Position numbers and translations under genes: made by a program. Below the pieces are notes generated by a model. The model saw only the letters and a program-made list of their open reading frames with translations. It had not been told where the DNA came from and made no database searches. Below are positions 10,501 through 23,200 of a DNA stretch of 64,000 nucleotides, piece by piece. How positions within the stretch are numbered: position 1 is the stretch's first letter; the number at the start of each line of letters is the position of its first letter. This DNA is from UBA1447 sp964612185 (GTDB lineage: Bacteria > Bacillota > Clostridia > Oscillospirales > Acutalibacteraceae): contig CAZTCR010000001.1 in assembly GCA_964612185.1 (NCBI GenBank), positions 1 through 64,000 on the forward strand, read 5' to 3'.

Positions 10501-13500
10501 TGACAGAGATTGCGGCCGGCGTGGATATCGTGAAAAACGCGCTGGATGCTGTTGAACCGCCCAACACCGGGCTGGAATATGACAACCCGGCATACAACTA
10601 CTTCGGTCTTGCGGACTATGTGCCGTATACTTACCTGAATTACATAGACGAAAGAAGTGCGGCACAATCCCTTTACAACTCCCAGCAGCTGCCCGTTGAG
10701 CCGGTACTTCCACCCGATGCAACGCCGGACCAAGTTGCGGCTTTTAACGTTGCGCATGCGCAGTGGGTTATTGACTATGCCAAGGCACAGGCGGATATGG
10801 TCTCGCTGAGTACCGTTGATGTCGCGTACGCGCTGCACAGGCTTAACCTGTATGCAGGCAGGCTCATTCGCGTGCAGGCTGTGAAAGCCCGGTTGAACGA
10901 AGCCATCGCGGCAGTCGGCAGCCCGGTTGAATCGCAGTACACCGCTGTATCCTGGGCGGTCTTTTCAAGAGCGCTTGCCTTTGCGACAACCGTTAACGCT
11001 CAAAGCGCAACGGCAACCGATGGCAGCGGCGAATTTATTCTCCGCCAGACCAAGGTGGACACCGCGCGGAATAAGCTTATTATCGCACAAAAACAACTTG
11101 TTCAGCTTGCCGATTACAGCCAGATGGATGCATATGTTCTAGAAGCGCAGGATTTGGTTGAAACAGACTGGACACCGGAAAGCTGGACACCGTTCGCGGC
11201 AGCGCTTGCAAATGCTATGGCGATACCCCTGCAAATGAGCAATCTGCCGGAAAATCAGGCGATCATTGACGCGGCTGCCGCTGAACTGCGCATGTCAATT
11301 GACAACCTGGTATATGCAGATTCGCAGATACATACAATTATCTTTGACACAAACGGCGGGTCCTCAATCGATTCAATAACGGGCAATGTCGGCGACCCGG
11401 TAACTGCTCCGGCGGACCCGATAAGAGAAGGGTACACATTTGCGGGTTGGGAACCTGCATTGCCTGCAACTTTCCCCGAAGAGGATTTAATGGTTTCGGC
11501 GCAATGGAATGTCAACAGCTACACTATTACCTTTGACGCGAACGGTGGACAGGGCGGGACCACCATATCTATGACCTATGATGAACCGTTGGTTGCACCT
11601 TTTATCACAAAGGAAGGTTATATTTTAACCGGTTGGCAGCCCGAGTTGCCGGCAACAGTACCAGCGGAGGATGCAACTTATACAGCACAATGGGAACCAG
11701 ATACCTCGGATTATGTTTATGAAATATTGGATTCACAGGTAATGATAACGGACTATATCGGTACAGATGAAGACATAATTATACCAAATACGCTTGGAGG
11801 CTATCCGGTGACGGCAATCGGAACGGATGCTTTTAGTGATTGTTTAAGCCTTAACTCAGTGACAATTCCGGATGGTGTAATTTCAATTGGCAGCGGTGCA
11901 TTTGCCTTTTGCAGCAACTTAACCTCGGTAATAATGCCGGACAGTGTGATAGAAATCGATGATTATGCTTTTTTAAATTGCTATAATTTAATCTCCGCAA
12001 CAATGCCGAACAGCTTAACAACAATCGGTGTTGCGGCATTTACGGATTGCAGCTCTTTGACCTCATTAACAATACCAAACAGTGTAACATCAATCGGAAT
12101 GATTGCGTTTTTAGGTTGCCATGGACTGAACTCGGTAACAATTCCGGAAAATTTGACACTTATCGGTACTGCCGCATTTGCCGATTGCAGAGGTTTGACA
12201 CAAATCATCGTTGATGATAATAATGCAAACTATTCCGGCATGGGCGGAGTTTTGTTTGACAAAGACAAAACGATGATTGTTCAATATCCGGCAGGCATAC
12301 CAGGCTCGTATAATATTCCAAACAGCGTGACTTTTATTGGGGATTCTTCATTTTCATATTGCATTGAACTGACCTCGGTGACAATTCCTGAAAGTGTTGC
12401 ATTAATCGGTGATAATGCGTTCAGTGATTGCGCCGGATTAACCGCAGCATATTTTTTGGGCGATGCGCCTGAAGCGGTTGAAGGCATTTTTAACAACTGT
12501 GACACTGCCTTTACGGTGTATTACCTTTACGGTAAAGCAGGTTTCACAAATCCTTGGTACGGCTATCCGTCACAGGTCATTTTACACCAAACAACGATAA
12601 GTTTTAACACTGCCGGCGGCAGTGCAATTGTCTCGATAACCGGTGAAGTCGGTACACCGGTTCAAACACCCGCGAATCCGACAAGAGAGGGCTACACGTT
12701 TATTGGCTGGGATCCGGCATTGCCAGCGGTATTCCCGGAAAATGATCTGACAGTAACAGCGCAGTGGAGTGTCAACAGCCATACGCTCACATTTAATGCC
12801 AATAATGGCACGCCGGTCGCGCCTATAACAACAATACCCGGCGCAATTGTTCAAAAACCAATGGACCCGACCAGAAACTCATTTAGTTTTGACGGTTGGT
12901 TCTATGACATTTCTTTCACTCAACCTGTTGTTTGGCCATTGACAATGCCGGCCAACTCCTTCACCATTTATGCTAAATGGGTGTTTGGGCAGTACACAAT
13001 TACGTTCAATCCGAACGGCGGAACAGCTGTCAGCCCGATAACTGTCAATCCCGGATCATGGGTTTTCTCACCCAGTATCCCTGAAAAAACCGGCTACAGT
13101 TTTAACGGCTGGTATTATGATAACGACACATTCCTTGAACCGGTTGAATGGCCCGTCCAATTGACCGCCAACAGCTTAACGCTGTATGCCAAATGGACTT
13201 CGCAGACCGCAACATTGACTTTTAACTCACTTGGTGGAACCAATGTTGACCCGATAACCGGCGAAGTCGGCACACCGGTTCAAGCACCCGTGGATCCGAC
13301 AAGAGAGGGCTACACATTTATTGGATGGTATCCGGCATTGCCGGCCGTATTCCCGGAAGAAGATTTGACAGTAACAGCACAGTGGCAACTTACTCTTGCT
13401 GCTCCGGAAGGCTTAACAGCACCGAGTAAAACAAGCACCACTGTAAGTCTTACATGGTCTGCCACTGCCGGTGCGGAGGGTTACAATATTTACTGTAATG

Positions 13501-14249
13501 GGCAAAAGGTTAACCAGAACCCCGTTACGGGATTATTCTTTATTGCGGAAGGCTTAACGCCGCAAACCCAATATAGTTTTACTGTTACATCCGTTGGGTC
13601 GGGAGAAGAATCAGTGCAGAGCACAGCTTGCGTTGTTTCTACAGTCGCTTTGATATTACCGCAGGTTACAATCAGTGTTGGCAGTACAATGGGAATGCCC
13701 GGTCAAATTGTATCGGTGCCTGTAACAGTATCGCCGAACGCAGGTATTTCGGCGGCAATGTATGTTCTGTCGTTCAACGAGAATGTATTGGATTATATTG
13801 GCTATGAAATTGGTGCAGCGTCCCCCGGTTCACTTGATATGAACACAAACAATGCATCTGCCGGCGTTTTAACAGCGGCATATATGAGCTTAGACCCTGA
13901 TGTATATGGTGGAACAATATTTACTCTTCAATTCATGGTTAAGGGGGGCGTTCAGTATCAGAACAGCTTGCTTAATTTTGAAGTGCTTGAGCTGACGGAT
14001 GATGATTGTAACGATTTGCCTTACATCGTTGAACAAGGCAGTGTAAGTATAGGTATGTTGGGTGATGTTAACATGAATGGCATTGTTACACCTGTTGACG
14101 CGCTCATGGCGTTAAAGGCTTCTGCCGAGGTAATCACCCTTAATCAGAGCCAATTCTTTGCGGCCGATGTAAACAAGAGCAACTCGGTAACCGCTGTAGA
14201 CGCGCTGATGATACTGAAATATTCGTCCGGAGAGATAACAGAGTTCTAG
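7512..14249 (+). CDS. 2,245-residue secreted protein: unknown helical N-terminal region, InlB repeats, BspA-like LRRs, Fn3, cohesin, dockerin
   Basis: Residues 1-28 form a signal peptide (cleavage near AASA). Residues about 30-690 are a largely helical region with no family I recognise. About 690-1000 is beta-rich, and about 1000-1270 is helical with a FIVAR-like stretch containing DWTPESWTPFAAAL. Two InlB repeats (about 1275-1395) precede about eight BspA-type leucine-rich repeats (LRR_5, core SVTIP.SV..IG..AF..C..L; bases about 11700-12520). Four more InlB repeats lead to a fibronectin III domain (about 1959-2045), a cohesin (about 2047-2180) and a dockerin (about 2182-2245; loops DVNMNGIVTPVD and DVNKSNSVTAVD). 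The C-terminal three modules closely match those of the next gene, so the two are paralogues there. LRR_5 and InlB modules are typical adhesins; the substrate is unknown. There is no wall anchor. It is followed 44 bases later by the next giant gene. Confidence 0.85.
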   Translation: MKKMKRILSLLMAIVMLSSFMSVAASAKAPYKDADIPASQYNDLDKPTFTLNQCSSMILDFVDKTLKETNDKDRSLVIDLSVLGTLNFTSVDSALNDTYDLIDSSLWTLYKGMMGDLKDLNSNAIGTYRRNSTPAASADTNVVYSLVQFLSDNKSILSKAVDGSLDMGLLNASFPDVSENNFNQKVKGLLYQTLHPNTMLDITDPLYEAKPDLIADTADSLIQGIINSFIVGDVDPLTGDLDGFAPDLDGYVDVINSTSVAYDFTEDLLANVYNVVVVPLLNNEFKKLVREICGIVYEDEINFPDGDASNLNEYAQIINIDFVVPVHIFAPGATLVSDINNVLFEIIDAVTVSYSSWVLGNNTLVLNNLANVIKYFINTMGREFFADYVAVATPAQIDAMNNQELFSYVLRSALNSFIDNMNIPASADSLTKVIWYALKEVCAQYIPSRDYSTQPQTLAGILFMLADYAVYALNQTIDMNPAAGALPGQGLLQYGQGLDATITAIMNYVRTNYGGLFNLTLSQTDGWAAIDTLVFSVAQANWLPASVGGSTKELVVNRIIRDILELNTSNLFALFEHRADSEFAAKTVKKVFIDSIARLFNISFPGTLLTTYTTIDQIISNTELKNIVERLLTALYNRRTSILPAFMPLAANLLGLSSPQEFANPELLLPNQIGAATTFTINNESMGLNTGATDKTGTFTQDALYKVKIVSLTSSIPAITLTNLAGTVINGGDSVNCTIGGTFPANQVLMITMEYDVYTELGAKLTDTPLTAMAFSYISGVLDDGRNFISFDTQSNNKHTSYYKSLYLNQNASMTDVAGMQAQIKREKTSSTSHSSEAIISRTESIVNSNLVGVTAAPFTNETTTYDGGTWTFPVFTVNPVTAVRPADGAYSSTFTYQATKTSTTGTVETWSYLNKSYIFFYDDRGLPGLLNSELNKRRDPTSYNDYFAWMDYIDALSNAAAVVYKPRQAATFMAQIAPAYEQAVTMLEEAVTALEMTEIAAGVDIVKNALDAVEPPNTGLEYDNPAYNYFGLADYVPYTYLNYIDERSAAQSLYNSQQLPVEPVLPPDATPDQVAAFNVAHAQWVIDYAKAQADMVSLSTVDVAYALHRLNLYAGRLIRVQAVKARLNEAIAAVGSPVESQYTAVSWAVFSRALAFATTVNAQSATATDGSGEFILRQTKVDTARNKLIIAQKQLVQLADYSQMDAYVLEAQDLVETDWTPESWTPFAAALANAMAIPLQMSNLPENQAIIDAAAAELRMSIDNLVYADSQIHTIIFDTNGGSSIDSITGNVGDPVTAPADPIREGYTFAGWEPALPATFPEEDLMVSAQWNVNSYTITFDANGGQGGTTISMTYDEPLVAPFITKEGYILTGWQPELPATVPAEDATYTAQWEPDTSDYVYEILDSQVMITDYIGTDEDIIIPNTLGGYPVTAIGTDAFSDCLSLNSVTIPDGVISIGSGAFAFCSNLTSVIMPDSVIEIDDYAFLNCYNLISATMPNSLTTIGVAAFTDCSSLTSLTIPNSVTSIGMIAFLGCHGLNSVTIPENLTLIGTAAFADCRGLTQIIVDDNNANYSGMGGVLFDKDKTMIVQYPAGIPGSYNIPNSVTFIGDSSFSYCIELTSVTIPESVALIGDNAFSDCAGLTAAYFLGDAPEAVEGIFNNCDTAFTVYYLYGKAGFTNPWYGYPSQVILHQTTISFNTAGGSAIVSITGEVGTPVQTPANPTREGYTFIGWDPALPAVFPENDLTVTAQWSVNSHTLTFNANNGTPVAPITTIPGAIVQKPMDPTRNSFSFDGWFYDISFTQPVVWPLTMPANSFTIYAKWVFGQYTITFNPNGGTAVSPITVNPGSWVFSPSIPEKTGYSFNGWYYDNDTFLEPVEWPVQLTANSLTLYAKWTSQTATLTFNSLGGTNVDPITGEVGTPVQAPVDPTREGYTFIGWYPALPAVFPEEDLTVTAQWQLTLAAPEGLTAPSKTSTTVSLTWSATAGAEGYNIYCNGQKVNQNPVTGLFFIAEGLTPQTQYSFTVTSVGSGEESVQSTACVVSTVALILPQVTISVGSTMGMPGQIVSVPVTVSPNAGISAAMYVLSFNENVLDYIGYEIGAASPGSLDMNTNNASAGVLTAAYMSLDPDVYGGTIFTLQFMVKGGVQYQNSLLNFEVLELTDDDCNDLPYIVEQGSVSIGMLGDVNMNGIVTPVDALMALKASAEVITLNQSQFFAADVNKSNSVTAVDALMILKYSSGEITEF
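11700..12520 (+). repeat. BspA-type leucine-rich repeat block (about 8 units) in the 2,245-residue protein
   Basis: Units of about 69 bases (23 residues) follow the LRR_5 pattern IG..AF..C..LTSVTIP.SV. One longer unit in the middle carries the GVLFDKDKT.I.QYPAG insertion often seen in this family. Protein similarity is strong while DNA identity between units is modest, so this block is older than the InlB arrays elsewhere in the window. Confidence 0.8.
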
Positions 14250-14293
14250 TATTGTATTCATAAGTATAAAAAATAAAACCGGGGGTAAAAAAG

Positions 14294-17200
14294 ATGAGAA
14301 ATACAAAAAGATTGCTGGGGTTCCTTTTGGCATTGGCGTTGCTGGTTAATATGTTTTCAATCGGTGTATCGGCAGTATTAGGGGATGGCGGAGAACTATC
14401 CGCAAATGTTTCATTGGTTACAGGCAGGTATAACACCAGCACACAAGTTTTCACACCCCTCGTTCCGGGCGAGGCGATCGCTCAAGATGAAATAATCACA
14501 GTGCGGATTTTACCAACAAGCGATTATCTTGTTGGTGCATCCAATTATGTTGTTATGTTTGACAAGACCTTGTTTACCTTACAAGGCTCAGGCACGGCGG
14601 CTTTTATGGTTAATACGGATATCAACAATATCGAATATGATGATGGAACGATGGAGTATTACCCCAATGCTTCATATACAGGCAACCTTTATTATGACCT
14701 TGCATGCACAGGCTATTCGGGTTCAACAACACTCTCGGATTCCAGTTGGCCCGCAAGCTTTGCAGCCGGTGAAAAATACGATGTCTACAAAGCTATCAAG
14801 GTCGGCACACAGGTGGACTCAAACTCACTTAACGTCGGTAATCCGGAAGCTTTGCCAGGCACATGGCTGTTTCAGTTCAGGCTGAAGGCAAACGCAAACA
14901 TAACCGTTGGGACCGACGCGCGCATCTGGATGGATTCCCGCTGGTTCAGATCCAGCACTAACGCAGGAGTTGATGGTTATATCCCAAAATGCCTTGACGG
15001 TGATTTAGCGTCCAACGCAAAAAACACGTATGATTTCGATTTTGATTTTACTGAAGCGGATATAAAACTCGCAACACAAGTCACTGCTACGAGCACTATC
15101 ACCTTTATTACAGACGGCGGCACACCTATCGCACCGATTACCCAGGATGAAGGTACAGCAGTCACGGCCCCGGATGACCCGACCAGAGAAGGCTTTACCT
15201 TTACCGGTTGGGTACCGGCAGTACCGGCCAACATACCGGTCGACGATCTCACTTGCGTTGCTCAATGGGATGCTATATATTATCCGACGAGCACGATTAC
15301 TTTTGATTCGGCAGGCGGCACATCAATCGCGCCGCTAACCGGCAATGAAGGTGACCCTGTTCCTCCAATCGGCAACCCGACAAAAGCCGGCTTTAGCTTT
15401 ATAGGTTGGTCCCCGATATTACCGTCAGCGTTTCCGTCAAACGATTTGACGGTTACCGCACAATGGGAAGTGGACGATACCATCATATTTAATGCGGCTG
15501 GTGTTACTGGCACAGTGGGCAGTGATGTTGTTGTATCCATAAACATAACACCAAATTCGGGTATGATAACCGGAACGCTTTTACTAAAATATGACACAAA
15601 CAAGCTTGTCTATAAAAGCAGAAGTTTTGGTCCGGCTCAAGGTGAACTAAACGGATTTAACCCCAACTATGCAACTAACGGCAATTTGAGAACCATTTAT
15701 TATGCCCCGGTTCATACAGAGGGTATCACCGAAGGCGGCGTGATGGTCAACATCACATTTACTGTTTTGGCAGGTTGGGTTGGTACAAACGTACTTGAAC
15801 TTACTGCGAGCGAAATAGTTGATGTCAATTATGAACCATTGACATATACAGCCCAAAACGGCAGTGTGACGGTTGAAGCGCCGCAAACCCAAACAGTCAT
15901 CACCTTTGAAACGGCAGGCGGCAGCTCTGTTGCGCCGATAAGCGGTGAATTCGGTTCACCCGTAACGGCACCGGCAGATCCGGTGTTGCAGGGGTATACC
16001 TTTGTAGGTTGGAATCCGGCACTGCCGACAACATTCCCGGCTGAAGACCTATATGTTGAGGCGCAGTGGGAAGAGATTCTTCCGATGACCTATGAGATCA
16101 CCTTTGATGCAAACGGTGGATTGGGCGGAGAAGTGCAGACGGTTTTGGAAGGCGACATGCCATATGAACCGACTGTTGAAAGAGCCGGTTACGAGTTTAT
16201 TGGCTGGATACCTGAAATTGTGCTGGCAACCGCTGACGCAACCTATACGGCAGTTTGGGAAGAAATACCGCCGGCCACCTATGAAGTCATCTTTGATGCG
16301 AACGGTGGTATTGGTGACAGCTATCAAATGGTCAACGAAGGCGAAATGCCTATTCTCCCGGCAGACCCGACCAGGGAAGGTTATATCTTCTTGGGCTGGG
16401 AACCTGAAATTGTACCGGCGTATGACCATGCCTATTATATGGCTATTTGGTACCAGAGTATAGTGACTATTGAATTTGATACCTGGTATGGCAGCTATAT
16501 TGCACCGATAAGCGGTGAAGTCGGTTCACCCGTTACGGCACCGGCAGATCCGGTGTTGCAGGGGTATACCTTTGTAGGTTGGAATCCGGCACTGCCGGCA
16601 ACATTCCCGGCTGAAGACCTATATGTTGAGGCACAGTGGATTCCGATTGAGTATCAGATTACCTTTGACGCGAATGGCGGCGTGGGCGGAGAAGTGCAGA
16701 CCGTTTTGGAAGGCGAGACACCGTATGCCCCGGAAGTTTATAGAGAAGGATACACCTTCACGGGTTGGATACCTGAAGTTGTGCCGGCAACCGCTGATGC
16801 AACCTATACCGCTGTTTGGGAAGAAATACCGCCAGTCATCTATGAAGTCTTCTTTGACGCGAATGGTGGTATTGGTGACAGCTATCAAATGGTCAACGAA
16901 GGCGAAATGCCTATTCTCCCGGCAGACCCGACCAGGGAAGGTTATGTCTTCTTAGGCTGGGATTCCGAAATTGTTCCGGCGTATGACAATGCCTGTTATA
17001 TGGCTATTTGGTACCAGATTATTGTGACCATTGAATTTTACACATGGGCAGGCAGCTATATTGCGCCGATAAGCGGTGAAGTCGGTTCACCTGTTACGGC
17101 ACCGGCAGATCCGGTGTTGCAGGGGTATACCTTTGTAGGTTGGAATCCGGCACTGCCGGCAACTTACCCTGCTGAAGACCTGTATGTTGAGGCGCAGTGG

Positions 17201-20200
17201 ATTCCGATAGAGTATCAGATTACTTTTGACGCGAACGGTGGAGCGGGCGGATATGTGCAGACGGTGTTGGAAGGCGATATGCCAGATGAACCTTATGTTG
17301 AAAGAAATGGCTATATTTTTATTGGCTGGACACCCGAGGTTGTGCCGGCAACAGCGGACGCAACCTATACGGCTCAATGGGAAGTGATTCATGACCTTGT
17401 TTATACCATCAATAACGGTGAAGTAACCATCACGGGATACACCGGTTCAGGCGGCGCGTTAATCATACCGGGTACAATTGAAGACTATCCGGTGACGAGC
17501 ATCGGGGATGAGGCGTTTTATTATTGCGTGAGTCTGACAAGCATAATTATCCCGGACAGCGTGACGAGTATCGGGAATGGGGCGTTTAGCGAGTGTTATA
17601 GTTTAACAAGCATAATTATCCCGGATAGCGTGACGAGCATCGGGGACGGAGCGTTTGCCGAATGCAACAACTTAACGAGTGTAGATATCCCGGACAGTGT
17701 AACGATCATCGGGCATGAAACGTTTGTCTTCTGCGAAAGTTTGACAAGCGTAACCATCCCGGACAGCGTAACGAGCATCGGGTTTGCGGCGTTCCATTTG
17801 TGTAGAAGTTTAACAACCATAAGTATCCCAAACAGCGTTACGAGCATTGAGGGTTGGGCATTCAGTTTTTCAGGTTTGACGAGTGTAAGTATCCCTGACA
17901 GCGTGACAAGCATTGGGGAGTATGCGTTTTACTTTTGCGGAAGGCTGACGAGCATCAATGTTGATGAAAACAACCCGTTCTATTCAAGCTTGGAAGGCGT
18001 TTTGTTTAACAAGGATAAAAGTGTCTTAATCCAATACCCGGGCGGCAAAATCGGGAACTATACCGTGCCGGACAGCGTGACGAGTATTGGAGATAATGCG
18101 TTTAAAGAATGTTACAACTTGACGAGTGTAAATATCCCGGACAGCGTGACGACCATCGGGAATGAAGCGTTTTACTTTTGCGAAAATTTGATAAGCGTAA
18201 CCATCCCTAGTAGCGTGACATACATCGGAGATTATGCGTTTTCTGACTGCCCGAATTTGACCATTTACGGTAGTTCCGGTTCATATGCCCAAAGCTATGC
18301 GTATAGTTACGGGATAACTTTTGTTTCAACATCCACCTATCAGATTACCTTTGACGCGAACGGCGGAATTGGCGGCGGCACTCAGGTGGTTAACGAAGGT
18401 GAAATGCCTATTCTCCCGGCAGACCCGACCAGGGAAGGATATATCTTCTTGGGCTGGGATTCCGAAATTGTACCGGCGTATGACCATGCCTGTTATATGG
18501 CTATTTGGTACCAGATTATTGTGACCATTGAATTTTACACATGGGCAGGCAGCTATATTGCGCCGATAAGCGGTGAAGTAGGTTCAAACGTAACGGCACC
18601 GTCAGACCCTGCCAGGGAAGGGTATACCTTTATAGGCTGGACTCCAGCGGTTCCGGCTACTATGCCTGCGGTTGATTTGGCCTGTACAGCGCAGTGGGCT
18701 ATTAATCAATACACCATCAGCTTTGATTCGGCAGGCGGTACTGCAGTTGCCGGTATTACGCAGGATTATGCCTCGGAGATAACAGCCCCTGCCGATCCGG
18801 TCAGAACTGGATACACCTTTACGGGTTGGTCTCCGGTGGTACCGACCACCATACCTGCGGTTAATTTAACCTGTACAGCGCAGTGGGCAATTAACCAATA
18901 CACCATCAGCTTTGATTCGGCAGGCGGTACTGCTGTTGCCTGCATTACGCAGAATTATGCATCGGCAATAACCGTTCCTGCCGATCCGATCAGAATGGGA
19001 TATACTTTTACGGGTTGGTATCCGGCGGTACCGGATATTATGCCTGCGGCTGATTTGACCTGTACAGCACAATGGGTGGCAAACCAATATACCGTCAGTT
19101 TTAATTCAGCGGGTGGTTTAGCGGTTGGTTCGATAACTCAATACTTTGGTTCAGCTGTTGCAGCACCGGCGGATCCGATAAAAAATGGGTATACTTTCGT
19201 AGGTTGGTCGCCGTCCGTTCCGCCTGTTATGCCAGCTGAGAATGTTGAGTGTACCGCGCAGTGGAACGCTAATACCTATTATGTTGCCTTTAGCGCAAAT
19301 GGTGGAAACGGAAGCATGAGTAGCCAGGGTATTCCATACTACAGCTCTGCAAATCTTACTGCGAATACCTATATACGTGCAGGTTATTCTTTTACCGGAT
19401 GGAACACCGAACCCGATGGCAGTGGTATGGCATATAATAACCAAGCAAGCTATGCACTTATGAGCGCAAGTGATGTGACGCTTTTCGCTCAGTGGATAAT
19501 TAACAGCTATACAGTCACATTTAATGCCAATGGCGGTATGGGTACATTTGAACCGATAACTCAGTTGTACGGGACTACATTGACCGCACCTACGCCGCCA
19601 ATCAGGTTAGGGTATGTATTCACTGGCTGGCTGCCGGCGATACCTTCTGCAACACCGGCGGAAAATGTTGAATGTGTTGCGCAATGGAGCCTCATTGACA
19701 TAAACGAAACAACGGATTACGGCCTTGCCAATTTCACGGTTGTCAATGCAACGACACTGGAACCTATTGAAGGCGCTTCCATATTCATTTCGACTGAGAA
19801 TGACGGGGAATGCACACTATTAACGGATGTTAACGGAAAAGTGAGCCAGATATTACCGGTAGGTAAAAGGACAATTTCTGTTTACGCGGAAGGATTCCTG
19901 ATAAGGAATTTAAAAATCACTATAAAATCCGGCGTACAGGACATCCCCCAAATTGGTATTAGTTCAAAACCGATTGTCGAGGGTCAACTGTCTGTTGTAG
20001 AAATGTCATATGCAGAAATCGTTGCTGCCGGTATTGATGTGAACGCACCAGAGAATAACCATGTTTATAAGTATGAAGTGGAAATTCGATTTAATGCGGG
20101 CATCGATGTGTTGAGCATTTTTTATTACATGAACGGTGTTGGGAACTTCTTAATTGGCGGCGGCGGGAACGGGTTTATAGCTGGCGGCGGTGGCGGCGGT

Positions 20201-23200
20201 GGCGGCGGGATATACTATCATGGTTCCGGAACAACAGCTACCCAAACCAAAACAGCATATGGTGTCGGCATGGGATGCACATTGTCTGATGGAGCACAGG
20301 TGACGGTATATCCTGTTTCGGAGTATTTTTATCTAATTATTTACGGCGAGGTTAAATGGCTCAAGGAAATGTTTGACGTTGAGCTTCTGGTAATAAACAA
20401 CTCGATGACGGATACAATTGAGGATTGTGTTGCCGAGCTGGAATTGCCAGCAGGATTGTCGCTCGCTTCCATGGTTGAAGGGGAACAAAGCGCAGTTCAA
20501 ACAATTGACTTCATTGATAAGAACGATAGCAAATCGGTTCATTGGTATGTCAGAGGGGATGAAGAAGGCACATACGATATAACAGCTTTACTTTCCGGTA
20601 CCCTCATGCCTTTTGAGGAGGAATTCAGCTATGTATATACGGCACAAGACCCAATAAAGGTGTATGCGGGCAGTGCCATGAAGATGACTTTCATTTTGCC
20701 CGATTCCGCCTTCTATGACCAAGATTATACCATTACGATAGAACTTGAAAATGTTTCCGAAAAGACTCTTTTCGGGGTTAATCATACAATAACAGGCTTA
20801 AAGCAAGGGAAAGTTACCTACTATTCCGACGGTTCTGTGGTTGATGAAGTGTATATGGAACAAGGAACATTGGGTTCAATAGGGAAAGACGAATTCAACC
20901 CCGGCGATAAAATGGTTATCGAAATTAATACTAATATAATGTTTCAGTCCGAAATCATTCAATCACAACTCGACAGTATGATCGGTCTTGTCAGCGGTAT
21001 AGAAATGATGGCCGAAGGTGTAAAAATGCTGAACGCTGCTGCAAACGCTGTTGAGTCATTGGCAGGTTTCACTTCATCGTTAAACAGCATGCTTGATGAA
21101 GGCCTTATCAGCGAGGATGCGTTGAAAAATGTTAAGTCTTTATGGAACATTAAGTCGTTCATGTCCGGTAATGAGAGCGATGGTGAGGAATTTAACGCTT
21201 TTGATGCTATCCGAACAGCAATATCGCTTATTCCTATTCGTTATTACTTAACGGACGTTTTCGTAAGCAATGTCAGCGAATCTTCTGTATCAATACCCTA
21301 TGAAATTCAATACCAGCACGTTGGACCAAATTATTTTGGTGTTGAAAATGTCAGTAAATATATGTACAGTCTTGTCATAGCAGCGTTTGGGGAATCAGCG
21401 CCGTTTTATATCAAAAATGCCATGGGATATGACGAAGCGGTGGAATATATTATTGCAGTTGAAAATGAGGCATCAATATTTGCTGCAAAAGATGCTACAG
21501 GAACAACCTCATTTCGGGCCTGGATAGAGGTTGCCGGTGACGGTGTTTCAAATATAGCCTCGGATGAAGAGTTTATCTTAACATCAGACAATGAAAACTC
21601 CGAAGTAATAGATGGAGTACTGACCTTCACCGGCAATGGAATGATTGAAGCTACGCCAAAAAGCAATGTTGGCGGAACACTGTTTGTTGATATGGGAAAT
21701 GACATTGTAAAAGAGTATGTGATTGAGGTTGTGGATGAGCACGAGTGCTCAAGTAACGACTGGGTAATTGAACTGTATCCAACAGTGGAAACAACAGGTT
21801 ATAAGGCTTTATATTGTGATGTTTGTGGAGAAATGATAGGTTTTGAAGCCATGGAGCCTTGTGATGACCATCAATTTGGTGAGTATGTTATCGAGGTTGA
21901 ACCTACCTTTACAACAGGCGGTATTAAAACAAGAACATGCGAGATTTGCAGCGGTATTGAATATCAGGTTATTGAACCTTTAGGGCAACAGATAGCAATA
22001 ACCTTTGACGCCAACGGCGGTAGTCCGGTTGCACCGGTAAGCGGCGACTTTGGGGCATTGGTTACAGCTCCGATAGATCCGACAAGAGAAGGGTTTACGT
22101 TCATGGGTTGGAACCCGGCCATTCCCGTTACTTTCCCAGCAGAGAACATCAGCCTAACAGCGCAATGGGGATTAAACCAAACAACAATAACCTTTGACAC
22201 CGCAGGCGGTAGTCAAATTGAGCCGATAACCGGCTATTATGGGGATCCGGTTTGGATGCCAACGCAGCCAATCCGCACCGGTTACACTTTCGCCGGTTGG
22301 GACCCTACAGTGCCGGGGGCATTTCCGGCGGAGGATTTAACGGTTACAGCCATATGGCAAGCGAACACATACGATGCGGTGTTCATTGTTGATGGAGAAG
22401 TATATGCGGTAATCCCGACTGAATACGGTTCCGTGATTCAACTGCCGCAGGACCCCCAAAAAGCCGGATGTGGTTTTGAAGGTTGGGACAGCGTTCCGGC
22501 GACCATGCCGGATAGAAGTGTTTTTGTTAATGTTGTGTGGTCATACCTGCAATACACCATCAACTTTGACGCGAACGGCGGAACAGGCGGCACGAGTTCA
22601 TTGATGACCTTTGATGATCCGTTGGTTGCGCCTGAAGTGACCAAAGAAGGATTTGTTCTTACCGGCTGGCAGCCGGAACTGCCGGCAACAGTGCCTGCGG
22701 CGGATACAACCTATACGGCACAGTGGAGCTTGGATACCTCGGACTATCAGTATCAAATTTATGATTCGCAGGTAATGATAACGGGCTATACCGGTATTGG
22801 CGGAGATATTGCCATACCGAGTGTTATTGAAGGTTATCCGGTGACATCAATCGGGGGATATGCGTTTAATGGACGCAGCGGTCTTACCTCGGTTATAATC
22901 CCGGATAGCGTAACTATAATTGGCTATGCTGCTTTTAGTTATTGCAGCAGTCTTACCTCGGTTACTATACCGGAAAGCGTAACAATAATCGGTCATGCTG
23001 CTTTTAGTCATTGCAGCGGTCTTACCTCGCTTACTATTCCGGCAAGTGTTACAACAATAAGTGATTTTGCGTTTGAATACTGTACCAACCTGACCTCCGT
23101 GACAATACCTGAAAGTGTCACAATGGTTGGCATGGCTGCGTTCCAAGGGTGTTCGGAACTGGTTTCGGTTACCGTTCCAAGCAGCATAACCAGCGTTGGG

